Shown here in pieces: positions 21,772-32,779 of a stretch of 64,000 bases of DNA. The notes below the pieces were generated by a model. That model was not told the DNA's origin. It ran no database searches and saw only the letters and a program-made list of their open reading frames with translations. The DNA is from Zasmidium citrigriseum (lineage: Eukaryota; Ascomycota; Dothideomycetes; Mycosphaerellales; Mycosphaerellaceae): positions 6,376 to 70,375 of the forward strand of contig NHNW01000009.1 of assembly GCA_002786025.1 (NCBI GenBank), written 5' to 3'. Position numbers and translations under genes: made by a program. Within the stretch, counting starts at the first letter, position 1; the number at the start of each line of letters is the position of its first letter.

Positions 21772-24348
21772 ATGTCTAAGAGGACGAGAGAGGAGAGCGA
21801 GACTGAGGGGAGGGATATTGATAGACGGCCTTTTAGTGTGAGGGTGAGTACTCCCTCAATCCAGAATGAGGAGAACATTTGGGGTGCTGATGGGAATCAG
21901 CACGACTCCTCCGACCCCTTCGCGAAACCCCGAATTTTCACGCCGATATGCCTCCTCCCGCGCTCGCGACTGCCTTTGGCGTTTTTGGATACCGCACACG
22001 ACGGTTCACGGATATTCACAGCAGACATTTTTGTTTTGGAGGGGGGAGATGAGGGGAATGTGTTGATTGTGGAGGAGGACCAGGAGGGGAGGAGTTTTGC
22101 TATTGAGAGGGTGTGCAGGAGGAGGTATGCGCTTTGTCGGTTGGTTGAGGGGGTTAGGAGGGAGGATTTGGTTGGGCGGAGTACGGGTGGGAGGGATGTG
22201 GTGGAGAGGAAGAGGAAGAGACGGGCTGTTGGTGGTGATGAGTGTGGGAAGCCTTGGTGGGTTGATGCTGCTGTCGATGTTGATGTGGAGGACGTGGAGG
22301 TGAAGAGGGATATGCCGAGGCTTTTGATGCTCAGGAAGCAGGATGCGAAATCATCGACAACTGCAAAACCGGCACAGACAGCGGCCAGCGATACCCAAAT
22401 ACTGGAGAATGCACCGGGCCTTCAGAACAAAGACCGCCTGGCTGCAGCACCAGCAACTTCGCAAGACCCTCTGGAAGAACTGGCGAGATCATATCTGGAT
22501 GCTCTATACCTCTCTCGGACCCCAATCGCGTACTTCGTCAAGGGCCCTTTGGCTCGTGCAAGAGCAGCATTTGCATCACAGCCGGCTGAACTGGTTGCGT
22601 TCTTGCGTCCAGCAATTCTATCAATAACCGTCGCGGACAAGAAGTACCGAGACAGCATCCCGGAATACATCAAGGATCTACCATTACTAGACACGCCAGA
22701 GAAATCAAAGCGTCAGAAGAAGCGCAAGTGGAAACCGACGAGAGACAAGTCTGGCTTCTTTGTCAGCGAGAAGGACTGTCTCGAACAATGGTGGAGAAGC
22801 GATAACGACCAGGGGACGGCCTTAGGTTCTGCAGAGAAACTGGACGATGCTATACGACGCAGATCACAGAGACTGCGAAGTCGGGAAACATTCCTCCAGG
22901 TCATTCTCATCTTGGAGACCTTAGCCCTGGAGGCCACTACTGCGAAATCCCACGGCGCAGCCACAACGACGGCTGAATCCCAGAACGTTGATTCGCAAGC
23001 CGAGGAAAGTCAGGCTATGGTTGGACAGAAGAAGACCAGAAGGAAGAAGGAAGTCGACGTTGCCGAAGTGCTGGACACATGGCTCGATCGACTCAATATG
23101 TGGTCTATGATCGACCCGACCTCACCCACGAAGACTGCGGACAAGGACGATTGCGACGACGAGTCCAACGATGAGCTGAAGAACTTCGCATGTGAGGTCG
23201 TCATACCATTCTTCTCTGCTCGAATTTCCGAGCAAGCGTACGCAGCTAGCAAGAAACTCGGTGGGCCAAAAGCACCACCCAAAACGAAGAGCAAGGTCTC
23301 TGTCCCTAGGAAGCCGGGAGAGCCAGCAGTACGACAGCCACCAACAAAGGAGCCAAGAAAGCCATTGGGGAGGGTGTCATCAGACACACTAAACCAAGCC
23401 GGCAAACGAGCTCCATCCCTTCATCGCGCGGCGACTGATTCGGATACTCTATCAAACATGATCAAGCGTGAGATGAGCGAGACCCCGCCGCTGGACAGTA
23501 TCCCGCTGTCAAGATCACGATCGCAATCAAAGACCCAACCGGGTGTAAAGAAACGGCCCAGCTTACTCGAGTCCCTCGTCAAACGGGAGGTGGACCTGAC
23601 GGCAATAGCGCAGGCCAACGAGGCGAAGCTGAAGAAGAAGTCGGAACTCGAAGAAAAAATGCGCGACGCTATCAACACGCTCAAGAAACCTAACAGGGCT
23701 CGAGCTGTGGAGGAGACCGCGAAGAATGCCGATGAAAGTTTCGCCCGTGCCATTGCGAAGGGAAAGTCGAATGGCCAGCGCAAGGCTTCTGATAAGAACG
23801 CTGTTGCCATCACGGCTACGCCTCGCCAGGTCCAGGCTACTCCTGCGCCTAAGAGGCATGTGTACCAAGGCCCTGGTCATACTTTTAGCTCGGGAGACGT
23901 CTCTATCGTTCCGGCTACGTCTGCGAGGCAACGAGCGCTACCTGACCAGATTCCAAGCAGCTCGTTTGCGGTTCCGCAGACGAATCATCGGCCGCGGAAT
24001 GGGAATGCGTTGATCGAGGAGACACCCTCGAGAGGATTTGCCAAGTTCATGCCGCCTGCATTGTCAAGAACGCCTGGAACATTGCTCGAATCACCGACAG
24101 CCACCCGCAAGTCGCAGATTCAGTCGACGCCTGCCAAAATCTCAAAGATGCCGTCTTTGATAGAGACGCCATTGGCGAAAGTGCCTGGGTCGACCTTGAA
24201 AGGGCGAACATACAGCCCCATCAAGAACCTTGGCGCTTCTTCCACGAAAGCTGACAGCCGAGAAGACTCTGGCCTTTGTCTGGACAACGATGCTGCGTTG
24301 TATAACGCCCTGGGATGGGACGATGACGAGTATGAAGAGCTCCCATAG
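21772..24348 (+). CDS. SLD3: DNA replication regulator Sld3
   Basis: 858 aa in one exon from the ATG at 21772. Sld3 binds Cdc45 and, after CDK phosphorylation, Dpb11, so loading Cdc45 on the MCM helicase at origins. The conserved Sld3 domain runs from about residue 230 to 560: DPLEELARSYLDALYLSRTP, a FVKGPLARARAAF block, DKKYRDSIPEYIKDLPLL, then the helical segment up to FACEVVIPFFSARISEQAY. The C-terminal third is disordered, basic and rich in Ser/Thr-Pro sites, as expected for the CDK-regulated region. It ends in an acidic tail with W-D-D-D-E-Y-E-E. Nuclear. Confidence 0.9.
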   Translation: MSKRTREESETEGRDIDRRPFSVRVSTPSIQNEENIWGADGNQHDSSDPFAKPRIFTPICLLPRSRLPLAFLDTAHDGSRIFTADIFVLEGGDEGNVLIVEEDQEGRSFAIERVCRRRYALCRLVEGVRREDLVGRSTGGRDVVERKRKRRAVGGDECGKPWWVDAAVDVDVEDVEVKRDMPRLLMLRKQDAKSSTTAKPAQTAASDTQILENAPGLQNKDRLAAAPATSQDPLEELARSYLDALYLSRTPIAYFVKGPLARARAAFASQPAELVAFLRPAILSITVADKKYRDSIPEYIKDLPLLDTPEKSKRQKKRKWKPTRDKSGFFVSEKDCLEQWWRSDNDQGTALGSAEKLDDAIRRRSQRLRSRETFLQVILILETLALEATTAKSHGAATTTAESQNVDSQAEESQAMVGQKKTRRKKEVDVAEVLDTWLDRLNMWSMIDPTSPTKTADKDDCDDESNDELKNFACEVVIPFFSARISEQAYAASKKLGGPKAPPKTKSKVSVPRKPGEPAVRQPPTKEPRKPLGRVSSDTLNQAGKRAPSLHRAATDSDTLSNMIKREMSETPPLDSIPLSRSRSQSKTQPGVKKRPSLLESLVKREVDLTAIAQANEAKLKKKSELEEKMRDAINTLKKPNRARAVEETAKNADESFARAIAKGKSNGQRKASDKNAVAITATPRQVQATPAPKRHVYQGPGHTFSSGDVSIVPATSARQRALPDQIPSSSFAVPQTNHRPRNGNALIEETPSRGFAKFMPPALSRTPGTLLESPTATRKSQIQSTPAKISKMPSLIETPLAKVPGSTLKGRTYSPIKNLGASSTKADSREDSGLCLDNDAALYNALGWDDDEYEELP

Positions 24349-24546
24349 CACCATCATTGCTTGGTCTATGCAAGGCATAGCCGCTGACCAATCACATCCT
24401 TCCAAGCCAATGCTACGCCGCATCCTTCACGTGAAGCGAGGAAACTCTACTGCCTAGCTACATACATCACCAAACCCCAACGTGATGATGCTACTCTGAT
24501 TACTTACTGACAAGATACATAGGTGCATAGCTTTGGCGTGGAGAGG

Positions 24547-25943
24547 ATGCGCTTGTCAGCTTCGTTCGCCACCATCCTTGCTACGTGGAACATAGCCGTA
24601 AGCGCTAGTAGCTATGATGAGACGCAGCAGGTCCTTGGGGTGGCGAAGCCTACCGACAGTGGAAATGAAGGTCTGAGGACTGTAGTAAGTCAAGAACATC
24701 TTTGTTATTACATATGGCTTTGCTTTTGACTAAGATCTAATAGCGTCTTCGACAAATCCAGCACCATGGCTCCCACCGCTATCCCAACCTCCACCGGGTC
24801 ATCGACATTGACAACATAACAACTACAATCGCCGGCTCAGGCCCCTTCCATATCCAAACCTCTGAGACACAGATCGAGCGTCTGGTGGATCAAAGCCCAT
24901 CAGACATCGACGCCCTACTCTCCAAAGCCACACCACCCACCTGGGAACTCGCCTCCCTCCCCGCCCCAAACATCACCAACAAAGAGACCATCCTGAGCTT
25001 CGCCCGCATGAGCGCCAACGCCTACTACGAGGGCTCCAACCAAACGGGCTGGAAATGGAAAGATATCAGTAAAGGGTACAATTATACTTCTGATTTTGGG
25101 TGGGAGGAGGATGGACTCAGGGGCCATGTTTTTGTTGATGAGGGGGAGGGGAGTGTGGTTGTTGCGTTGAAGGGGATGTATTTGAGAGGTTGAGACGGGA
25201 TGGGGTGGGTGCTGATGACGGTTATAGGCACGAGTGTCCCCTGGCTCGACGATCCGAGTACCACGCACCGGGACCTCCTGAACGACAACCTCTTCGCCTC
25301 CTGCTGTTGCGGCCAGAGCGGATCAATTTTCTGGAAACCTGTCTGTGACTGCGCCCTGCCCTCCAAAGACAAGTACAAGACCTGTAACTCCACATGCCTG
25401 GAATCTGAATTAAGAAATTCCTCACACTATTACTCCGCCGCGCGAAAAATTTTCGAGGATGTCCGAGAGCAATACCCACATAGCGACATCTGGCTCACAG
25501 GCCACTCTCTGGGAGGTGTGGTTGCGAGTTTGCTTGGGTGGACGTATGGCGCTCCGACTGTGAGTTTTGAGGCTTTTCCGGAGGCGCTCGCTGCAAGTCG
25601 AATAGGAATTTCTATGCCACCAGGCAGGCAAGGGCATGTTGTGCATTTTGGGAACACCGCCGATCCCATATACATGGCCTCTTGCAACGGCGCGCTTTCG
25701 CCTTGTAGTCTCTGGGGCTACGCTTTCGAGAGTCGGTGTCATACCGGAAAGAGGTGTGTTTATGATACGGTGGCGGATTTGGGGTGGTGGGTTGAGGTTC
25801 GGAATCATGGGATTGAGAGGGTTATTGAGGAGGTTATTGGGGTTTATGAGGGGGTTCCGGAGTGTGTGGATGTTGGGGAGTGTGTGGATTGTGAGGGGTG
25901 GAGGTTTGTCAACGGCAGTGAGAGTAAATTGTGGGAGGGGTAA
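24547..25943 (+). CDS. Atg15-like lipase
   Basis: Exons 24547-24684, 24744-25188 and 25228-25943 keep phase and give about 432 aa. Atg15 is a vacuolar phospholipase that degrades autophagic bodies. Matching features are an N-terminal hydrophobic segment (ATILATWNIAVSA), the QHHGSHRYPNLHR block, YYEGSNQTGWKWKDI, and the nucleophile elbow GHSLGG with Ser at about 288. The tail matches as well, with CNGALSPCSLWGYAFESRCH and YDTVADLGWWVEVRNHGIE. The second junction is uncertain. The best-phased intron is only 39 nt (25189-25227, donor GTTGAG) and leaves a few extra residues between ALKG and TSVPW, where relatives read straight through. Could be the true Atg15 or a secreted paralogue. Confidence 0.8.
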
Positions 25944-25983
25944 CGAGGTATGTCTTTGACGAATGTATGGTTTGTGAGTTGAT

Positions 25984-27930
25984 CTAGATGACATGTCCCT
26001 TCGTCTGGTGGATTTTCGAAACATCCAGATTCCGCCAGAGTAGCACGGCCACGATTCCTAGTGCCCAGACTGCTGTCGCTGCGATCAAGATGTCTCGTTG
26101 GGCATCGCCGTACGCTCTTTGAATCGCTAATCTCGTTGGCGAACCAACAGGATACGACAATTGTGTCGTGAGATCGCCGTAAATCGTCAAGAAATCAGGC
26201 TGCGCCTCGACTGGAAGGTACTCGAGCAGCTTCTTGGGAAACGTATTCTGCCAGATGGCGCTTGTGACGCTGAGGCCGATGGCGCCGCCGATGTTGCCGA
26301 AGAAACCCAAGGTTGCGAGCGCGACGGCGATGTATTGATGAGAGGCGACTGCGAGGATGGCGATTTCGTCGGCGACTGCATTCGATTAGACCGTGTTTTG
26401 CGATTGAGGGAATGAGTGACTTACTGATGATTATCCCAGCGCCAAAGGCAATAAAGATCTGGCACATAACAATATAGCCCACATCGCCATTAGGCTGACG
26501 GAAGTGCAGCATCAGCCCACAACCGAGAATACTGAGCGGAACACCAAAGTACAGCGCAGAGGGCTTGAAGCGTCCGGTGTAGTGGATCAGCGTCCCTGCG
26601 GCGAAACCCACAACGACAGACCCGACGCTGTACGTGTTGATGAGGTAACTCGCATTCGTCAGGCTGAGATCGTTGACGACTTGCAGGTACGAGCTGAAGT
26701 AGCTGAACCAGCAGAAATAGCTGAAGAAGAGCGTGGCGCTTAGCATACAAGCGCCGACGACGGTGCGGTCCAGGAGGAGGTTGTAGGGGATGAAAGTCAC
26801 CGGAGCGAAGAACTTCTCCCAGAGGACGAAGAGGACCAATAGAACCACGCCGAAAACCAGCAGGCAGATGATCAACGGAGATGCCCACCCTTTCGGTTGC
26901 AAGAGCCAGAGATTGAAGGGCAGCAGGAAAAGCGCGACGCCTGCGGTCAGGAGAAGGAGACCGATGATGTCGAATTCGCGGCCGTAGTAGACCAGAGATT
27001 GCCAGAGATTTCGACCGCTGGGGCGTGCGGGTACGACGTTTCGTTTCTTCGCTTTGAGGTAGTTCCATTGCATCAGGCCGAAGAGGGGGAGTGTGACGGC
27101 TGGGACTAGGATCGTGAACATGCCGAAGGCCCAGGGCCAGCCGGATCCGTTGAGGAAGGCTGTAGAGATGGGACCTGCGAGCCAGCACTTTTCACCATCA
27201 TCAGTCAGTCAAATTCCCAGTCAATCCCTATGAATGGATGAGATACTCACAGTAATCATGTTAGGGCTATACGCAAACGCCTGCATCAAGCCCCGATTCT
27301 TCAGCGAACTCGTATCCGCCACAAACACGCTCAGACTGTACTGCAACCCGGTATTTCCCACGGTGTAGAAAACCATGGCTGCGGCGTAGGCTTCGACTTC
27401 GCGGCAGGCGGCCATCATGATTAGGCCCATCACGGCGAGGATGATGCAGAAGAGGTAGCCTTGGGGGCGGCCGAAGACGTCGAGGATTTTGGCGATGGTG
27501 ACTGCGGGTTTGTTAGTGGAGGGTCTTGGACATAGGAGCGGGGGAGATGGTACAGTTCGTGCAGCCGCCAACTACTGTCGAGATTACGCTGACGGTGGGC
27601 GTGAGACTATGTTCCGCGAAGGCGGAGGTTACGAAGGGGAGGAGAGCGGCTTGGGTTCCTGCAATATACGTCTTTAGCCATGAAGCCCAATGCTTTTGAA
27701 ATGTGGTAGTTGAACTTACCTGACAGCAACCCTTCGACGAAGTATGTGAGCCATATCAGGATGTATGCGATTGCGAGAGCGCCTTTTCCCCAGACGACTG
27801 TGACGGCTTCGATGTTCTGTACTCCTGGCTGTGCTTCTTGCGACACCACGTCGCCTTGGGTGCTGTTGTTCCCGGAATGGACTTCCACGTCGTCGCTCAA
27901 GGGAGCTTTGTCGTGCTGTGACTCTGACAT
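25984..27930 (-). CDS. Siderophore-iron transporter-type MFS permease (SIT/ARN family)
   Basis: Exons 27930-27720, 27658-27554, 27501-27251, 27187-26425 and 26375-25984 join in phase to give 573 aa with about 14 membrane helices. The polar N-terminal tail precedes the first helix at WGKGALAIAYILIWLTYFVE. Family hallmarks are the AKILDVFGRPQGY loop, FYTVGNTGLQYSLSVFVADT with SLKNRGLMQ, and DEIAILAVASHQYIAVALA followed by IGGAIGLSVTSAIW. SIT permeases import ferric siderophores or related metal chelates across the plasma membrane by proton symport. It lies one gene away from the isocyanide/NRPS-like locus, so a link to metal-chelate uptake is possible. All introns are GT-AG. Confidence 0.9.
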
Positions 27931-28921
27931 GATTGGCGAAATCCAGCTCACAGTTCACGCCAGAGAAAGTACAAGACGATGTAGAAAGGAAAGAACCAGG
28001 CTGTCCCTGTCCACCAACGAACGAAGAAGAACAAGAAACCAGAAATATTATCACTTCCACAAGACCAACGTCCCAAACCGCCTCATCATCCGCACACAAT
28101 ATCGACAATCTAGACCTGCGGCACGGGTGTTTGGCGAGGAAGTCGTCCCTTTCGGCGAAAGCGGGACCGAGTGAGCAAGTTTGCGGGCATATGCTTCTTT
28201 CGCCTGCAGGAGAATTCCTGCAATGTCTCTGCTAGATGGAACTAGTGCACTTTACGATGCTACTATACAATCCTCTCGGCTACTTGGCTCTCAACCTACC
28301 ACTGGCGTTGTGCGCAAGTAAGCGTGGCGATACTACCACACTTGTGCGCTGAGGCTGATGTGAGCGGAGGGCTTGGAAACAGGGGTCGCGGTCCCCAACT
28401 GCTCGTATTAGGACTCCAGCGCGACGTATATATGCGTGTGGAGACTCATCAACAAGTGCAGAGAGTGGGCATCCTCGTATTGCTCGGTCAAACGAAACAT
28501 GTCGCTTCTACAGAGGCCCCAAATCCAAACCCATCCATCCGAGGTTGCACAGATCTCATCTCGATCGTGCAACATACGATCGACGGGCAGCTGCAGACGT
28601 TCGCAGCGACACCGTCAGGTCTACACGTGGCGGCCAAAGCACAAGCAATGGAAAAGAAATTTACTCTTATTCACTCAGACCCTGCAAGCCACAAGCGAGG
28701 GCCCTGCAGAGGGTCCTTGGTGCGAGGCTATGGATCGGCGCGGACATCTCGGTCCCTGATGTTGCCCCGTTTTGGAGAAGGTAGGGCAGTGGACGCTAGG
28801 GTGGCTGCTGGTTATCGGGGTACATACACGTGGAAGGTGGTGGTCGCACGCAACCGAAAGTTGGCTTCAAGATCGAGAGATAGGGTTTCTTGACTGGATT
28901 CCAAGTCTGCTGTTGACGAGG
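27931..28921. other. Intergenic, 1 kb
   Basis: Between the 5' end of the SIT transporter and the 3' end of the NRPS-like gene. Only short, mutually overlapping frames; no recognised gene. Confidence 0.4.
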
Positions 28922-31900
28922 CTAACTCCTATCCATGAGCTGTGCATACTCCATAAACTCCTCGTCCTTCTTCAACATCTCCAGCTCATCCGGCAGTGTC
29001 CCCAGCACGAGCTCGACACCTCCGTCCTTTCTCATGGGAAAGATGACCAGGAACCTGAAGCGTCTGCTGCCTCGGTCGATCTGTGGTCGTAAAGACTCAG
29101 GAGAGCCTCCGTTGGCGAATAATCCGTCTCCGAAATCGATCTCGCTGGGTTGGAAGAGGATCATGTTGGAGATCATGGCGTGCATCCCGTCGAGTCCCAT
29201 GTCTGCTATTGAGAAGTTGTTCGTGCTGACGTCTGGGAGGGCTTGGAGGAGTGAGAAAGCGTCGTGCACCAGAGAGGGAGTGATGCGGGAGGCTGCTTCG
29301 CGGAGGACTTTTGCCACGGTGCCGATGCTGGTGCGTGGGGAGCAGAGGGTTTCGACGTTCATGGTCGGTCGGTTGAGAATTAGCATGCTGCCCATATAGG
29401 TCGATGGGAGGAGTGATGAGAAATAGGGTCGGCCGTCGATGGGCAATTCTAGAATGGCGGTGTCGTCGGGGGCAATCTTCTCTCCTTGGATTTCTGTTGC
29501 GACTCGGTATCTGGCGCGGATGGCTACTCTCCAGAAGAAGGCTTGGACAATATCACTGATGGAGGTGATCCCCTTCGCCTCTGGGTCCGCTGTGACGTGG
29601 CGTTTGAGCTTTTGAATCTTCTCGGGGGTGATCAAGAACATGGTCGTTCGCAAGCATCGACCAGCTGGGTCGGGAAGAGGCGGCCAGATCGTTTTGTGAG
29701 GCCACACTGGTGGTGAGGGCAGAGTCTTTGCATGCTGTTGTTCGCCATTGACAGCGCCGTTGACTTGCGGTTTGTGCTGGAACCCTTCTGGTCGAAGGAA
29801 AGGCAAAAAGCCCCAGACACTAGGATCGACCTCCTCCGCCGGCTTTGTGTAGCCCTCAACTTCATGCAAGACTTCAGGTAGACTGTGGTTGAAGCTTTCA
29901 GGATCAAGCCAATCGCACGTCGCTGTCTGGTCTCCACTGACGAATTTGCAGCTCTCCGCCCAAGTCTTGAGAGCAATCATCACACCAACGCCGTCCAAGC
30001 AGCCGTGGTGGAAGTTGCTGGCGAGGATTACGCCCCCTTTGACGAAGTTTGCCTGAGCCACGAGGATATCTGCTGGATACGATGGGAAAGTCGGACATGG
30101 AAGGACAAGATCGTCTGGAACGGACGACGGAAGGAATCCAGTCTCTCGAAGTCTTTCAAACGAAGGAAGGTACTCGCTCAAGTCCTTGAACCGCAGCTGC
30201 CGGGGCGTGGGGAAGTGTCTCCCTGTCGCAGTCATTGGTGGCAAAGGAGGGATCGTGAGTCGAAGATCGCCTTTCCTGTATCCGATTTCTTGGTCGTCTT
30301 CAAACATCATCCGTCCGTCCAGAGCCGGGATGAGCTGCAATGCTCGTTTGAGACCAGCCTGCAGCTTTTCAAATGCGTCCTGGAAGCTGACACCTTCTTG
30401 CAGCGGGAAATACAGGTTGATGCCCATGTAGTGGTTCGGGTTGACATAGTCAAAGCTGTTCATCTTGAAGGACCTTCGAAGATTGTGTTGCCTCACGAGA
30501 TCGTGAACTTGATTTGGTGCGGCTTCCTTCGACTCTGCTTGTGCTTCCCTCATCTCCAGGTGCAATTGGTACAGAACAGCCGCAAATTTGGCGAGAGTCG
30601 GGTTTGCGTAGACATGCCGTGGGGCAAGTTTGTCTTGTAATCCTAGAGAAGCCCGGATGGTGTTCACGGCCTGGAAAACAAACAGTGAGTCCAGTCCGAG
30701 GTCGAAAAAGTCTGTATCTGGCGAAGCGTCGTAAATGGTGGGCAACGAGGCACCGAGTAGCTCACGAAGAGATTCCATAGTGGCATTTACAGAGCTGGTG
30801 TCGATCGAGACTGGCTCTGGCTCTTCCTCTCGGCTGCTATAGAATCGATCGATATAGTCGGTGTACAGCTTGAGGGTAGCCGCACGCTTCACAGTCCCTT
30901 TGTCGGTCTTGATGAATGGCTTGTCAGGCTCTGCAAAGGTCACGTAAGATCTGTGTAGCTGAGCCTTGTGGAGTGAGTTGGCCATGGCTTTCTCCACGGT
31001 CTCCCAAATGCTATCGAAGAGGTCATTGTCCCTGGCTGATGGGTCTTTCAATTCAATGAGCAGTCCGGCCTGACGCTTGCCGCTTCCAATCTGTACAGAT
31101 GTTAGGATCATTGGTCGCTAGCGGGTCGTAGGAGGCTTACCACCAAGCAGCTGTCGACAGCTGGATGAGTTGAAATAAATGCTTCCAACGAAAGCGGCGA
31201 GATCTTGTAACCATTGGACAAGACAACGACATCATCACTCCTGCCCTTGAAAGCCCACAAATCAGGCTTGGTAGGATGCTTGACGTAAAGATCCTTCAAG
31301 TTGACGGAATCTGTGTCCGGAAACGTCTGGAAAATGCCTTGGAATAGTTCCCAGTGCTCGTTGCGATGGACCCAGTGCTCGTACGTCCCAGGCTCGATCT
31401 CCTTGAATTCGAAGCCGGACCATGGGTGGAATGCAAACCAAAGGAAATCTTCTCGCTCGACCCAGAGGTTACCGATGAACAGGCCTTCAGTCGTTCCAGT
31501 CAAGTTGAGAATCCGGATGACATCGTTGACCTTGCGTGCAATGTCTGGACTGACTGGACCTGTTGACATGAACATCAGCAGCGTTCGCCATCATGGTAGG
31601 CAGTCACTCACCTCCTGATGCGCAGATGAACTTGGATCCGCATGTTCCGAACTTTGCAAGCACATCAGGAGTCTCTCCGAGCTCGTCCACGAGAGAGGGG
31701 ACCATACTCCAGATGTCGATTCCTGCGTGGTCAACAAGAGTTTCAATCAGGTTCATATTAGGTAGGATGTTAGGTGGACCAAGCACACAACGGAGATCGA
31801 AGAGAGACGGCATCATGATGTCCATGATGATTCCTTTCAGACAGTCAGCATCACGGTTTGCGGCTGTGTAATGTTGATGAATGTTGATGACATACCGGCA

Positions 31901-32779
31901 CCCTGGGCATCGTTAGCAGGATCGATCAAGCTTTGAGCAGGTATCTTCACTTACATGGCTCATTGGAAACGACGAGTAGATCGTATCGCCTTTACACCAG
32001 TCCGCGGTCCACGGTTTCATGCCTCCGTCGCCTTTCGTTGGAGGAAGCAGCCTCACAGCATCCATGGTGCCGACAAGAGCATGAGACCACCAGATAGGCT
32101 TCGGCACACCGGTAGTCCCAGAAGTATGCAGCATGCAGAATGGTTCTTGTGCAGCTTCGTCGAAAGTCTTTGTGAAGGGGAAAGGCTCCACTGATCCTGC
32201 ATCCAGGAGTTCATCGAGCAGAGGAAGCTGGATGACCTTCATCGGCCTTTGCTTCAAGACACCCTCCATCAATGGAAGGATCGATTTTTCGGACGGATTG
32301 ACCCAGACATCGCATTTTGCTGCTTTGAGTACCGCGAGTGCGCCTTCGATGTTGTTTTTGGGAGAGAGAAATAGTGCCTGGTGGGAAGTGAGTTCTCGAA
32401 CCTGATTTGATGATGGATGTGGGATGAAATACCGAACAATTGATCTTGTTCGCAGCATACGTCAACAAGATGTGCCTCAAATCATCTGCGAAGTATAGTC
32501 AATTCTTTGATCTTCAGAGTCTTTGCTTGTCAACGTACGAGGGCCAATGTATCCCAGAGGGCGAATTGCATCGCCGTTGCTGACCTGGGACTGCAGCCAC
32601 CACGCTGTCTTGTCGACTGCCTGAGCGAATTGCCTTGCTGTGATGTGCCGAAACTCTCTTTGGCCATCATTGAGCATGAGCAGCGAATACACGATGCGTT
32701 CTGGCTCGGTCCTTGCCACCTCGTCGAGTATCTGAGGAATGAGTCTACGCCCATATGCAGGCAGCTCGTCTCGAGCCAT
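28922..32779 (-). CDS. NRPS-like enzyme: adenylation-thiolation-BAHD-type acyltransferase
   Basis: Seven exons (32779-32539, 32485-32433, 32377-31955, 31902-31896, 31833-31612, 31559-31141, 31090-28922) join in phase to give 1,177 aa. The adenylation domain (about 1-530) shows MLHTSGTTGVPKP, a SFPMSHGAG segment, LTGTTEG, GRSDDVVVLSNGYKISP and an A10-like KTDKGTVKR. The thiolation domain has DTDFFDLGLDSL, with phosphopantetheine Ser about 590. The C-terminal 540 residues resemble BAHD/trichothecene-acetyltransferase proteins: catalytic HHGCLDG (HxxxD, about 817-821) and DFGDG in place of DFGWG (about 1107-1111). It would activate an acid, load it on the carrier and pass it to an acceptor. Divergent from the isocyanide synthase fusion. 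Exon 4 is only 7 nt. Confidence 0.9.
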
